A stretch of DNA of 64,000 bases from Gammaproteobacteria bacterium (lineage in GTDB: Bacteria > Pseudomonadota > Gammaproteobacteria > Competibacterales > Competibacteraceae), in the NCBI GenBank assembly GCA_024234995.1, contig JACKNF010000001.1, positions 496,001-560,000 of the forward strand, given 5' to 3'. The notes under the pieces were generated by a model. The model worked only from the letters and a program-made list of their open reading frames with translations. It was not told the origin of the DNA and ran no database searches. Shown here in pieces: positions 52,422 to 63,283 of this stretch (the first letter of the stretch is position 1; each line of letters opens with the position of its first letter). Both the position numbers and the translations under genes were made by a program.

Positions 52422-52712
52422 ATGAACATTCGGCCATTGCATGATCGGGTGCTGATTAAGCGCGTTGAAGAAGAAACTAAGAGTCCAGGCGGCATCGTCC
52501 TGCCGGGTACTGCTGCTGAGAAGCCCTCGCGTGGCACAGTGATGGCAGTGGGCCGGGGCAAGTTGCTGGAGAACGGTGACGTGCGGCCACTGGATGTCAA
52601 GGCAGGCGACCTGGTTCTATTCGGCAAGTATTCGGGCAGCGAAGTAAAGGTGGACGGTGAAGATCTGATCGTCATGCGCGAAGACGAAATCATGGCGATC
52701 ATCGAGAAGTAA
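52422..52712 (+). CDS. groES: Co-chaperonin GroES
   Basis: The 96-residue protein begins NIRPLHDRVLIKRVEEETKS and includes the mobile loop GGIVLPGTAAEKPSRGTVMA and the ending GEDLIVMREDEIMAIIEK. It forms the heptameric lid of the GroEL cage. It starts after the Shine-Dalgarno CAGGAG and precedes groEL by 61 bases. Confidence 0.98.
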   Translation: MNIRPLHDRVLIKRVEEETKSPGGIVLPGTAAEKPSRGTVMAVGRGKLLENGDVRPLDVKAGDLVLFGKYSGSEVKVDGEDLIVMREDEIMAIIEK

Positions 52713-52773
52713 GCGTCTCACTACTTTAAGTGCTTGATTCGAATATCTAAAACTGGTTTCAGAGGAATTAAAA

Positions 52774-54435
<1,662 letters not shown>

Positions 54436-54471
54436 GCATCACTCGCCTTCATAAAGGCTGAAATCGAAAAA

Positions 54472-54494
54472 CCCCGCTTTGGCGGGGTTTTTTT
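54472..54494 (+). terminator. Rho-independent terminator of groESL
   Basis: CCCCGC-TTTG-GCGGGG stem followed by seven T, 36 bases after groEL. No gene is visible from here to mprF at 54678. Confidence 0.92.
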
Positions 54495-54677
54495 CGATAT
54501 GAATATTAAATTCAATGCGACTGTTAATTTAAAACATACGATCTGATTTATCTGCGAGCGGCAGGCTATCAGTCTTAATCATTTTGAAGCAATGAATAAC
54601 CTGATGGCTACACATCGCAACGCTACCCAAGTAACGTCCGGGTGGGCTAGCCCATCAAGAGTGTGTTTCACTTTGCC

Positions 54678-57239
54678 ATGAAAACGCTGTTCGCTCGCTA
54701 TGCAGGTCCAATGATCGGTCTGATGCTATTTGCTGCAGCATTGTGGGTGCTGCATCAAGCGCTGGCTGAATACCGCTATCAGGACGTGGTTTCCTATCTC
54801 CGGCAGTTGCCTGGTATACAGCTATTGGCAGCCTTACTGGGCACGGCGTTCAGCTATCTGCTTACGACCGGCTACGACTGGCTGGCGTTGCGCTATATCC
54901 GCCAGCCGTTGCCTTGGCCCAAGGTCGGCTTTGCCGCGTTGCTCAGTTATGCCTTTAGCAACTCGGTCGGTCTATCAGTACTCACCTCTAGCTCGTTGCG
55001 CTACCGGCTGTACTCCAGTTGGGGGCTGACCGCAGTGGATATTGCCCGGATTGTGTTATTTACCGCTCTAACGCTATGGCTCGGTATTCTCACCGTAGGC
55101 GGTGGAGTTTTGATACTGGATCCTCTGGATTTGCGCACAATTCCTTGGTTAACGCTGGACAGCCGGTTATTAGGGCTGTCGATGTTGGTTCCGCCAGCGG
55201 TTTACGTGTTACTAGGCATACTCCGCCGCCAGCCGTTGCAAGCGGGGCCGTGGGAATTGCCAATGGTCCGGCCGCGCCTGGCCTTGCCGCAAATCGCGAT
55301 TGGCGCCCTCGACTGGGTCATGGCTAGCATCGTCCTGTACACCTTGCTGCCTGCATCGGCAGTACTGGGTTTTGACCGCATCCTCGGCGTATTTTTGGTC
55401 GCGCAAATTGCTGGCCTGCTCAGCCATATCCCCGGCGGCTTGGGTGTCTTCGAATCGGTGGCACTGCTCATGCTCCAAAATGAGTTGCCCGCCAATGATA
55501 TTCTTGGTGCGTTGTTGACCTACCGGCTGATCTACTACCTGTTGCCGCTGGCGCTAGCGGCGGTTACGCTGGGCGTGTATGAACTAAGGCATCAGAAGGA
55601 ACGGGTCTTGTGGCTGCCACGAATGATCGGTCCCTGGGTTCCTGTGCTGTTGCCGCATATCTTTGCCTTGCTGACACTCATTAGTGGCGCGGTACTGCTA
55701 TTTTCAGCGGCGACTCCAGCGGTCGAGGCCCGGCTGGAATGGCTGCATCATCGAATCCCTCTATCTGTATTGGAAATCTCCCATTTCGCTAGCAGCCTGG
55801 CTGGCATGGGGCTACTGTTGCTCGCACGAGGTCTGCAACGCCGGCTCGATGCTGCCTGGGTGCTGGCAGTAGCGTTTCTGGGCGCAGGCATCATCGTCTC
55901 GCTGCTCAAGGGTGCAGATTACGAAGAAGCTTTGATTCTGAGCATTCTGCTGGCTGGGCTGTTACCCTCCCGGCGGCAGTTCTACCGCCAAGCTTCATTA
56001 TTCAGCGAACGATTTACGCCAGGCTGGCTCGCTGCCATTGCCGTGGTCGTGGTGTGTTCGATCTGGCTGGGCTTCTTCTCCTACAAGCATGTCGAATATT
56101 CCGCGGAGTTATGGTGGGATTTCAGTTTCAGCGGTCAAGGCGAAGCCCCTCGTTTCCTGCGGGCAATGGTCGGTGCTATGGGCGCGGCGTTGTTCTTTGG
56201 TATCGCCAAATTGTTGCGGCCGGCGCCCTTCGAACCAGCGCTGCCAGGGCCGGAAGAACGGCGTCAAGCCCAGGCGATCGCTGCGGCATTCCCACGCACT
56301 TATGCTTATCTAACCCTATTGGGCGACAAGGCACTGCTGTTCAATGCGGATCGCAGCGCTTTCCTGATGTACGCTGTGGAAGGCCGCACCTGGGTGGTCA
56401 TGGGCGATCCAGTGGCTCGTCGCGAGCAAGACCGCCGGGAATTGGCCTGGCAATTCCGCGAGTTGTGTGAGCATCATGGCGGTTGGCCCGTGTTCTATCA
56501 GGTTCACCCTGATCATTTGGGTTTGTATGTGGAACTGGGTCTAACCCTGCTCAAATTTGGCGAAGAGGCGCGGGTGCCGTTGACGGCCTTTTCGCTGGAC
56601 GGCAAGGCCCGCAAAACCATGCGTAATCATATCAACCGTTTAGAGCGGGAAGGTTGCCGTTTCGAAATTGTCGAACCAGCCGTTGTGCCATCCCTATTGC
56701 CACAGTTAAGGAGAGTTTCCGATGCCTGGCTTACTGGAAAAAGCAGCCGTGAAAAAGGGTTTTCTCTCGGGTTTTTCGACGAGGATTACCTGCAAACCGG
56801 ACCGGTTGCGGTCGTCTGGCATCATAATCAAGTAGAAGCGTTTGCCAATCTTTGGCAAGGCGGCGGCGAGGAGCTGTCGGTGGATTTGATGCGCTACTTG
56901 CCGGATGGCTCTCACGGTTTGATGGATTACCTCTTTCTCAAAATCATGCTGTGGGGCCGTGAGCGAGGCTACACCTGGTTCAACTTGGGCATGGCACCGT
57001 TGTCTGGTTTGCAGAATCGCAGCCTCGCGCCGTTGTGGAATCGATTTGGTGCGCTGGTCTTCGGGCATGGCGAGGCGTTTTACAATTTCCGGGGCCTGCA
57101 TCAATATAAGGAAAAGTTTGATCCTCAGTGGGAAGCTCGCTACTTGGCGGCGCCCGGCGGTATGATGGCGCTGCCCCGCGTACTGGCTGATTTGACGGCA
57201 CTGATTGCTAATGGCTCCAAGAGGATCGTCAGTAAGTAA
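54678..57239 (+). CDS. mprF: Lysylphosphatidylglycerol synthase/flippase
   Basis: The ATG at 54678 is chosen (a GTG lies at 54663). The 853-residue protein has a multi-helix N-terminal flippase module (about 14 segments to residue 500) and a C-terminal DUF2156 aminoacyl transferase with KARKTMRNHINRLEREGCRF, then GDPVARREQD, and the motif WFNLGMAPLSGLQNRSLAPL. It attaches lysine or alanine from aminoacyl-tRNA to phosphatidylglycerol and so reduces surface charge. In related bacteria it is followed by acvB/virJ; here two glycan genes intervene. Confidence 0.94.
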   Translation: MKTLFARYAGPMIGLMLFAAALWVLHQALAEYRYQDVVSYLRQLPGIQLLAALLGTAFSYLLTTGYDWLALRYIRQPLPWPKVGFAALLSYAFSNSVGLSVLTSSSLRYRLYSSWGLTAVDIARIVLFTALTLWLGILTVGGGVLILDPLDLRTIPWLTLDSRLLGLSMLVPPAVYVLLGILRRQPLQAGPWELPMVRPRLALPQIAIGALDWVMASIVLYTLLPASAVLGFDRILGVFLVAQIAGLLSHIPGGLGVFESVALLMLQNELPANDILGALLTYRLIYYLLPLALAAVTLGVYELRHQKERVLWLPRMIGPWVPVLLPHIFALLTLISGAVLLFSAATPAVEARLEWLHHRIPLSVLEISHFASSLAGMGLLLLARGLQRRLDAAWVLAVAFLGAGIIVSLLKGADYEEALILSILLAGLLPSRRQFYRQASLFSERFTPGWLAAIAVVVVCSIWLGFFSYKHVEYSAELWWDFSFSGQGEAPRFLRAMVGAMGAALFFGIAKLLRPAPFEPALPGPEERRQAQAIAAAFPRTYAYLTLLGDKALLFNADRSAFLMYAVEGRTWVVMGDPVARREQDRRELAWQFRELCEHHGGWPVFYQVHPDHLGLYVELGLTLLKFGEEARVPLTAFSLDGKARKTMRNHINRLEREGCRFEIVEPAVVPSLLPQLRRVSDAWLTGKSSREKGFSLGFFDEDYLQTGPVAVVWHHNQVEAFANLWQGGGEELSVDLMRYLPDGSHGLMDYLFLKIMLWGRERGYTWFNLGMAPLSGLQNRSLAPLWNRFGALVFGHGEAFYNFRGLHQYKEKFDPQWEARYLAAPGGMMALPRVLADLTALIANGSKRIVSK

Positions 57240-57280
57240 ATGATCTCAAGGCCCTCTCTCCTCTCATTTCACGCTCATTT

Positions 57281-60200
57281 ATGGATACATCACAATTTGT
57301 CTTTTCTGATTTCAAAGGCAATCGATGGGTGTGGGTTTGCCGCATTACCCTTTGGAGCAGCTTCCTCCTATTCATCCTCCTAGTCATATTCGTACATTCC
57401 CTGCTGATTCTGCCGAAATTGCAAAAACCGGATACATTGCCTCGTCCTGACATGCAACTCAGTGCCGCGGCTCCCTCTCAGGAATCTGTTCCCCGGTCGC
57501 CCGCGCCTCCTTCCTGGTTGCGGCAAAGACCGGTTGCCCCAGAAAAGCCGGTTACTCCACGACCCCATGGTTTTTCTGAGGCGCCAGTAGTGCTGGCGTT
57601 TTATACACCTTCAGATGCGGAAAGCTTCCATTCGCTCAGATCCCATTATCAGCAGATAACTCATTTGGCGCCGGAGTGGTTCTCAATGCGCAGCTTTGAA
57701 GAGCCACTGATTGCCTCTCCAGACCCTCAACTCATCAAATTCACGGGTTCAGCGGATATAAAATTGCTTCCTCTCCTTTCAAATCTCGATGGCGATGAGT
57801 GGCAGCCGGAGCTGATCGAAGAATTGGCGCGGCATCCAGAAAAGAGACTCCCTTTTTTCGAGAAGCTAAAAAGTGAACTGCGTGCTATCCATGCAATGGG
57901 GGTGCTTGTTGACTGGGAGCAAATTGATCCAGCGTACCGCAATGATTTGACGTCATTGCTGACTGATCTTGCAAAGTATCTGCACAGTGGAAAATTAGAG
58001 CTATGGCTTTGTATTCCGGTGGGTAATGATATTGCAGTCTTTGACCTTGATGCCTTGGCGCCGGTCGTTGATCGATTCGTTGCGCTGCTGTTTGACGAAA
58101 ATGGTGAGGATGATTCACCGGGTCCGATAGCCTCTCTGCCCTGGTGGAATGAATGGCTTGATACACTGCTTGGATATGGCGATACCCATCAGTGGATCGT
58201 CGGTATAGGTGCTTATGGATATGATTGGTCTAAGAGCAATGAAGCGGAAACGGCAATCCTTAGCTTTGCCGATGCCATGGGCCGGGCCCGGTTTTCAGGA
58301 ACCCGGGCCATCTCTATTGAGGCACCGCTTTACCAGCCGCACTTTACTTATGAAGAGGACGGTATTTCGCACTCTGTGTGGTTTCTTGATGCGGTGACCT
58401 TCCGCAATCAATACAAAATAGCCTTGAAAAAAGGAGTCGAGGGAACAGCGATTTATCGGCTGGGAAAGGAAGACGAGTCGATTTGGCGCATCATTGCTCA
58501 TCCAAAGCTGAACTCGAAATCAATTGAGCCGATCAGAACTGCCGATCGGGTCGCTAACGTGGGCAGAGGCGATCTCCTCATTCCGTCGGACGAACGGGAA
58601 CAAGGGTTTCGCCGGGTGACAACACCATCTGCTGAGCTCTGGGAAGCGCGGTATGAGAAATTCCCCAAATATCCCTCTATTTACCACCGGGGCGGCTCGG
58701 CAACGAATCAGGTGGTGCTGAGTTTTGACGATGGCCCCGACCCGGTTTGGACGCCACGCATCCTCGATATTCTCAAACAGGAAGGCGTTCATGCCGTGTT
58801 CTTTGTCGTGGGAAGTCGAGTGGTTGAAAATCCGGCGCTGGTTCGCCGGATTTTGGCTGAAGGACACGAGATCGGCAACCACTCTTATTTACACTCTGAT
58901 CTCAGCGTAGCCACTGAAGCGTGGACGGCATTTGAACTTAATGCTACGCAGCGCATTCTTCAAGACGGTGCCGGAATATCAACGCTTCTGTTCCGCCCGC
59001 CTTACGCTGCGGATACCTATCCCAAATCTTTTGAGGAGTTTAGGACGCTCGTGAGAGCGCAGCAACTAGGCTATCTCTGTGTGAGCGACAGTATTGATAG
59101 CGAAGACTGGAATGAGCCCAATGCCGCAGACATCATGAGGCGTGTTAACGAACGCCGCCATGAGGGAAATGTCATTCTTCTTCACGATGGCGGCGGCGAC
59201 CGTTCAGCAACTGTCGCCGCGCTTCCAGAAATCATTCGCTATCTCCGTCATCGAGGCGATCAGATCGTGTCGCTTCAGACGCTTTTAAATCTCCCGCGCG
59301 AGACGTTAATGCCGCCGATCCCAACCGATGATCCTGCAAGCTCGCGAGCCGTAGCCCAGACAGGGTTGCATTTGGCCCAGCGTATCGAAGAATTTGCCTG
59401 GACTTTCATGATAGGGATTACAGTGCTTCTGCTGATCCGAACGGGTATTGTCGTGGTGCTTGCGCTACGGCAATACCGGCGGACGCAACAGGCGCTATTG
59501 GAAGACTCATCGGTCTTCAAGGAACCCGTATCTGTCATAATCGCCGCTTACAACGAGTCCAAAGTCATTGCTTCAACGATTCGTTCGATCTTGGCCAGCG
59601 ATTATGCAGGCTTCTTCGAATTGATTGTGGTCAATGACGGTTCAACGGACAGCACGGCGGCTATTGTCGCCAGACTTGCGGCTGAAGATACGCGGATCCG
59701 CCTGATCTCGCAAAATAACGCGGGCAAAGCGCATGCCCTCAACCGGGCGGTCGAGGCTGCGGCTTATGAAACGGTCGTGATGCTTGATGCAGATACCCAG
59801 TTTCAACCGGAGACCCTTCGCCGGCTGGTCGCTCCCCTGGTTCAGCCGGATGTTGGCGCGGTATGCGGCCATATCCGCGTTGGCAATCTGACATCGCTGA
59901 TTGCGCGTTTCCAATCGCTTGAATACATTTGCGGCTTCAATCTGGATCGCCGCGCCTATGATTACTGGAATGCGATTACCGTGGTCCCTGGCGCCATCAG
60001 TGCTTTCAAAAAACAGGCAATTGAAAGAGCGGGAGGGATTATCGCGGATACCCTTGCTGAAGATACAGATCTGACGCTTCACCTGCATCGCACTCCTTAT
60101 CGTATCCGCTACGCGTCCCGTGCCATCGCTTACACAGAAGCGCCTGACACAGCTCGATTGCTCGTGCGTCAGCGGATTCGCTGGGCTTTTGGTACTCTTC

Positions 60201-60634
60201 AGTGTCTATGGAAACATCGCGGCCTTCTGTGCAGCCTTGAGCGCCCTGGATTGGGGTTCTTTAGCTTGCCGGGTGTATGGTTTTGCCATGTGTTTCTCGT
60301 GGCCTTAGTGCCGCTGGTCGATATGATGCTGCTCATTTCTATCTCTTGGGGATCCGGGTTTTCTATTATCGGATACGCTATTTTCTTTTTCGCGCTGGAG
60401 TGGTTACTTGCATTGCTAGGCTGTTTTCTTGAGAAAGAACCTTTACGTGCTTCGTTGTGGATTTTCCCAATGAGAATTCTCTATCGGCCCTTGCTTTGTT
60501 TATCAGTCTGGATAGCCATTATTCGTGCATTAAAGGGGGTATGGTATGGTTGGGGAAAAATTGACCGGAGAGGGACTGTGAATGTCAAATATAACATTAA
60601 AATATCTCAACCAGCACAGAGGAAAGCCGCATAA
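57281..60634 (+). CDS. GH18-like/NodB deacetylase/GT2 synthase fusion
   Basis: The 1117-residue protein has an N-terminal membrane helix (about 27-45) and a periplasmic GH18-like domain (about 100-420) with GVLVDWEQID, keeping the Asp-x-Glu of the family. A NodB deacetylase follows (about 475-660: VVLSFDDGPDPVW at 477-489, EGHEIGNHSYLHSD). After a helix near 710-730 comes a family 2 glycosyltransferase (about 748-990: VSVIIAAYNESKVI, VVMLDADTQF, EDTDLT and QRIRWAFG), ending in four helices. It combines synthase, deacetylase and hydrolase steps that PgaC and PgaB do in separate proteins, so it likely makes and exports a partly deacetylated polysaccharide. Sugar identity is unknown. Confidence 0.9.
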   Translation: MDTSQFVFSDFKGNRWVWVCRITLWSSFLLFILLVIFVHSLLILPKLQKPDTLPRPDMQLSAAAPSQESVPRSPAPPSWLRQRPVAPEKPVTPRPHGFSEAPVVLAFYTPSDAESFHSLRSHYQQITHLAPEWFSMRSFEEPLIASPDPQLIKFTGSADIKLLPLLSNLDGDEWQPELIEELARHPEKRLPFFEKLKSELRAIHAMGVLVDWEQIDPAYRNDLTSLLTDLAKYLHSGKLELWLCIPVGNDIAVFDLDALAPVVDRFVALLFDENGEDDSPGPIASLPWWNEWLDTLLGYGDTHQWIVGIGAYGYDWSKSNEAETAILSFADAMGRARFSGTRAISIEAPLYQPHFTYEEDGISHSVWFLDAVTFRNQYKIALKKGVEGTAIYRLGKEDESIWRIIAHPKLNSKSIEPIRTADRVANVGRGDLLIPSDEREQGFRRVTTPSAELWEARYEKFPKYPSIYHRGGSATNQVVLSFDDGPDPVWTPRILDILKQEGVHAVFFVVGSRVVENPALVRRILAEGHEIGNHSYLHSDLSVATEAWTAFELNATQRILQDGAGISTLLFRPPYAADTYPKSFEEFRTLVRAQQLGYLCVSDSIDSEDWNEPNAADIMRRVNERRHEGNVILLHDGGGDRSATVAALPEIIRYLRHRGDQIVSLQTLLNLPRETLMPPIPTDDPASSRAVAQTGLHLAQRIEEFAWTFMIGITVLLLIRTGIVVVLALRQYRRTQQALLEDSSVFKEPVSVIIAAYNESKVIASTIRSILASDYAGFFELIVVNDGSTDSTAAIVARLAAEDTRIRLISQNNAGKAHALNRAVEAAAYETVVMLDADTQFQPETLRRLVAPLVQPDVGAVCGHIRVGNLTSLIARFQSLEYICGFNLDRRAYDYWNAITVVPGAISAFKKQAIERAGGIIADTLAEDTDLTLHLHRTPYRIRYASRAIAYTEAPDTARLLVRQRIRWAFGTLQCLWKHRGLLCSLERPGLGFFSLPGVWFCHVFLVALVPLVDMMLLISISWGSGFSIIGYAIFFFALEWLLALLGCFLEKEPLRASLWIFPMRILYRPLLCLSVWIAIIRALKGVWYGWGKIDRRGTVNVKYNIKISQPAQRKAA

Positions 60635-61754
60635 TCCTATAAAAATAAAAATCTTGTTCTTTATAGTCCTTTCAAGCTTCATGATTGCTTGTCAGCCAGC
60701 TAATCCGGATTTTCCTTCACAAAAAAAGACAGCAAATAATGGGCAGATTAAAATCGTAATTCCAAAAAACCAAGCGTACAGCGGTGCCTATATTGAATTC
60801 GGACATCACGAAGATAATGTAACGCTAGAAGGTATTGAGCGCTTTGATAAGCTGGTGGGAAAAAAACAAGCGATCATTGCATTTTCGAGCGACTGGGGAA
60901 ATCAGAGTTTCCCTGATCAGCAACTTAACATTATTTCAAGTTATGGCGCTGTACCTTTAATCTTCTGGTCGCCGTGGGACCGGCCAACTGAGGGATGGAA
61001 CTCGAAACCTGGGCGCTTCGATCTAAATGCTATTATTGCAGGCCAATGGGACGGCTATATCGATTATTGGGCTACTCAAGCCAAGGCGTATGGAAACCCT
61101 CTATTTGTTTCCTGGGGACTGGAGATGAATGGATATTGGTTCCCTTGGTCGGGGATTTTTTACGGCGCGGGGAAGCCATCGCACAACTGTGAAAATTGTT
61201 TTGAAGGCCCGGAAACCTTTAAAAAGGCTTACCGTTATGTCATTGACCGGATACGAGCCAAAGGAGCCAGCAATATCCTCTGGGTCTGGCACGCGAATAA
61301 TGCCTCCGATCCCGATGAACCCTGGAACGCTATGGCGCAATACTATCCAGGTCCGCAGTACGTCGACTGGCTTGGAATCACCGCATATGGTGTACAGTTC
61401 AAATCGGAAGGGAACTGGGTAACGGTCGATAAGGCAATAGGAGTTTACTACCAGCAGCTTTGCCAGCTCGATGAAGAAAAACCTCTTATGCTGGCCGAGT
61501 GGGGCGTCGGGGAGTTTCCAGAGCAAGGGAGCAAAGCGCATTGGATCGCTGATTTTCTTGAACGGACGTCTAAAGATTATCCGAGAATCCGCGCTGCCGT
61601 TTTTTGGCATGAGCGCTGGCAAAACGATGATGGATCTATCAGTAATCTTAGAGTGAATTCCTCTTCGGAAGCACTGAAAGCCTATCGGCAGGGTATTGCT
61701 AATCCTTTTTGGCTAGCAAGACCTCTCTGGACCCATGCTGATCATCCGGAATAA
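60582..61754 (+). CDS. GH26-type glycoside hydrolase lipoprotein
   Basis: The 390-residue frame begins inside the end of the synthase gene (53-base overlap). A lipoprotein signal (IKILFFIVLSSFMIAC) appears after 22 leading residues. The hydrolase has the GH26 pattern: VPLIFWSPWDRPTE, the acid/base Glu in LFVSWGLEMNGYWFPW, WHANNASDPDEPWNAM and the nucleophile Glu in PLMLAEWGVGEFPE. It would face the periplasm or surface and could trim the product of the upstream synthase. Substrate (mannan or related glycan) is inferred from family. Confidence 0.88.
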   Translation: MSNITLKYLNQHRGKPHNPIKIKILFFIVLSSFMIACQPANPDFPSQKKTANNGQIKIVIPKNQAYSGAYIEFGHHEDNVTLEGIERFDKLVGKKQAIIAFSSDWGNQSFPDQQLNIISSYGAVPLIFWSPWDRPTEGWNSKPGRFDLNAIIAGQWDGYIDYWATQAKAYGNPLFVSWGLEMNGYWFPWSGIFYGAGKPSHNCENCFEGPETFKKAYRYVIDRIRAKGASNILWVWHANNASDPDEPWNAMAQYYPGPQYVDWLGITAYGVQFKSEGNWVTVDKAIGVYYQQLCQLDEEKPLMLAEWGVGEFPEQGSKAHWIADFLERTSKDYPRIRAAVFWHERWQNDDGSISNLRVNSSSEALKAYRQGIANPFWLARPLWTHADHPE

Positions 61755-61776
61755 CCGCTGTCAGAATCCAGCCGTG

Positions 61777-63213
61777 ATGAAGAGTTCGATCCTATATCGC
61801 TTATCGCAAGCGCTTTGTCTGGCCATCGCCGTGCTGGCCGTGTCCAATACGCAGGCGGAGATTGCTGAGAAAACACTAGATAACGCTGTCTTCGGCAAGC
61901 TGGCTATCTACCGCACGGCCGGCGAACCCAAAGGTGTGGTGTTATTACTGTCTGGTACGGCTGGCTGGGATGCCGATATGACCTCTGTAGCACAAGAAAT
62001 CGCTCAACTGAATTATGTGGCCGCCGGTATCGATCTGAATCAGTACATGGTCCGGCTGGACCAATCGAAAGCTGCTTGCCTTGATCTGCCGGCGGATCTT
62101 GGGCAGTTGAATCAGTGGATAGCTCAGCGTTATCCGCTGGCGAGCCGCTTGCCGCCGGTTCTGCTTGGTTATGGTGCCGGCGCAGCGCTGGGCTACGCAG
62201 CACTAGCCCAGGCGCCCGCTGACCGCTTCCATGCTGGAATCGGAGTGAACTTCTGCCCGGAACTACCCTTGTCCAAGCCCCTATGCCCTGGCACCGGTAA
62301 ACTGGAAGGCGCAGCATTGCCCGATCATCAGGGAATGCGTTTAAAACCTATCACCCGGATGCCAGCTACCTGGTTTGTGTTTCAGAATCAGCCCGCTTGT
62401 GAAGTTGCGACCACCATACAGTTTGTCCAATCGATCCAGTTAGCCCGGCTGACCGGAATACCCGGCAAGGCAGGCGTCAAAGACTGGCTGCCGCAAGTAT
62501 CCGCCCTGTTGCAATGGCTCGATCCAAGCATCGTTAAGCAAGTGCAGCCGGATGCCAGCATCATGGGCATACCGCTCACTGAAGTTCCGGTGACAGGCGG
62601 CCCCGATCGGCCACAATTGGCGGTCATGCTGTCCGGGGATGGCGGCTGGGCGCTGCTCGACCGGTCGATGACTGCGGAATTAGCCAAGAACGGCCTGCCG
62701 GTGATTGGCTGGGATTCGCTAAGCTATTTCTGGAAAGCCCGTCAGCCGGACGAGGTCGCGCTGGATTTGGAGCGGACGCTGCGCCAGTATCTGGATACCT
62801 GGAAGAAAGAACGAATCGTATTGATTGGCTATTCCTTTGGAGCCGATGCCTTACCCGCCATTGCCAACCGTTTGCCACCAGCGTTGCGCGCGCGGATCGA
62901 TCTGATGGTATTCCTAGGATTATCGGATAATGCCTCTTTTGAATTTCATCTCAGCGACTGGATCAGCGACAATCCGGATGAAGGCGATCAACCCGTGCGG
63001 CCGGAATTGGCCAAGTTAAGTACTATCAAACGGTTGTGTATTTACGGTGCCGAGGAGGAGGACGCCTCCTGTCCGAAACTGGCCGATTTGGGAATCATCG
63101 TTCAACAGATGCCGGGTGATCATCACTTTGACGAGGATTATCAGGGCCTAGCCCGGCGTATTCTCGATCAGTTGCCTCAGCCGCCCATTCCTCAGCCGCC
63201 CGCCAAAAATTGA
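61777..63213 (+). CDS. acvB: AcvB/VirJ-family periplasmic hydrolase
   Basis: The ATG at 61777 gives a signal peptide (LCLAIAVLAVSNTQA) and 478 residues. The N-terminal hydrolase-like domain (GVVLLLSGTAGWDADMTSVA, then LGYGAGAALGYA) is degenerate at the nucleophile. The C-terminal VirJ domain has AVMLSGDGGWALLDRSMTAE, GYSFGADALPAI with the nucleophilic Ser, and PGDHHFDEDY. In Agrobacterium AcvB hydrolyses lysylphosphatidylglycerol made by the mprF homologue, so the link to mprF makes sense. It follows the GH26 gene by 22 bases. Confidence 0.9.
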   Translation: MKSSILYRLSQALCLAIAVLAVSNTQAEIAEKTLDNAVFGKLAIYRTAGEPKGVVLLLSGTAGWDADMTSVAQEIAQLNYVAAGIDLNQYMVRLDQSKAACLDLPADLGQLNQWIAQRYPLASRLPPVLLGYGAGAALGYAALAQAPADRFHAGIGVNFCPELPLSKPLCPGTGKLEGAALPDHQGMRLKPITRMPATWFVFQNQPACEVATTIQFVQSIQLARLTGIPGKAGVKDWLPQVSALLQWLDPSIVKQVQPDASIMGIPLTEVPVTGGPDRPQLAVMLSGDGGWALLDRSMTAELAKNGLPVIGWDSLSYFWKARQPDEVALDLERTLRQYLDTWKKERIVLIGYSFGADALPAIANRLPPALRARIDLMVFLGLSDNASFEFHLSDWISDNPDEGDQPVRPELAKLSTIKRLCIYGAEEEDASCPKLADLGIIVQQMPGDHHFDEDYQGLARRILDQLPQPPIPQPPAKN

Positions 63214-63283
63214 TATCTATTTGAAAAGCAGGCTTCGTATGGATTCCATACAGTTGCGGGAGCCTTGTTCTGGCAGAAGGTTA

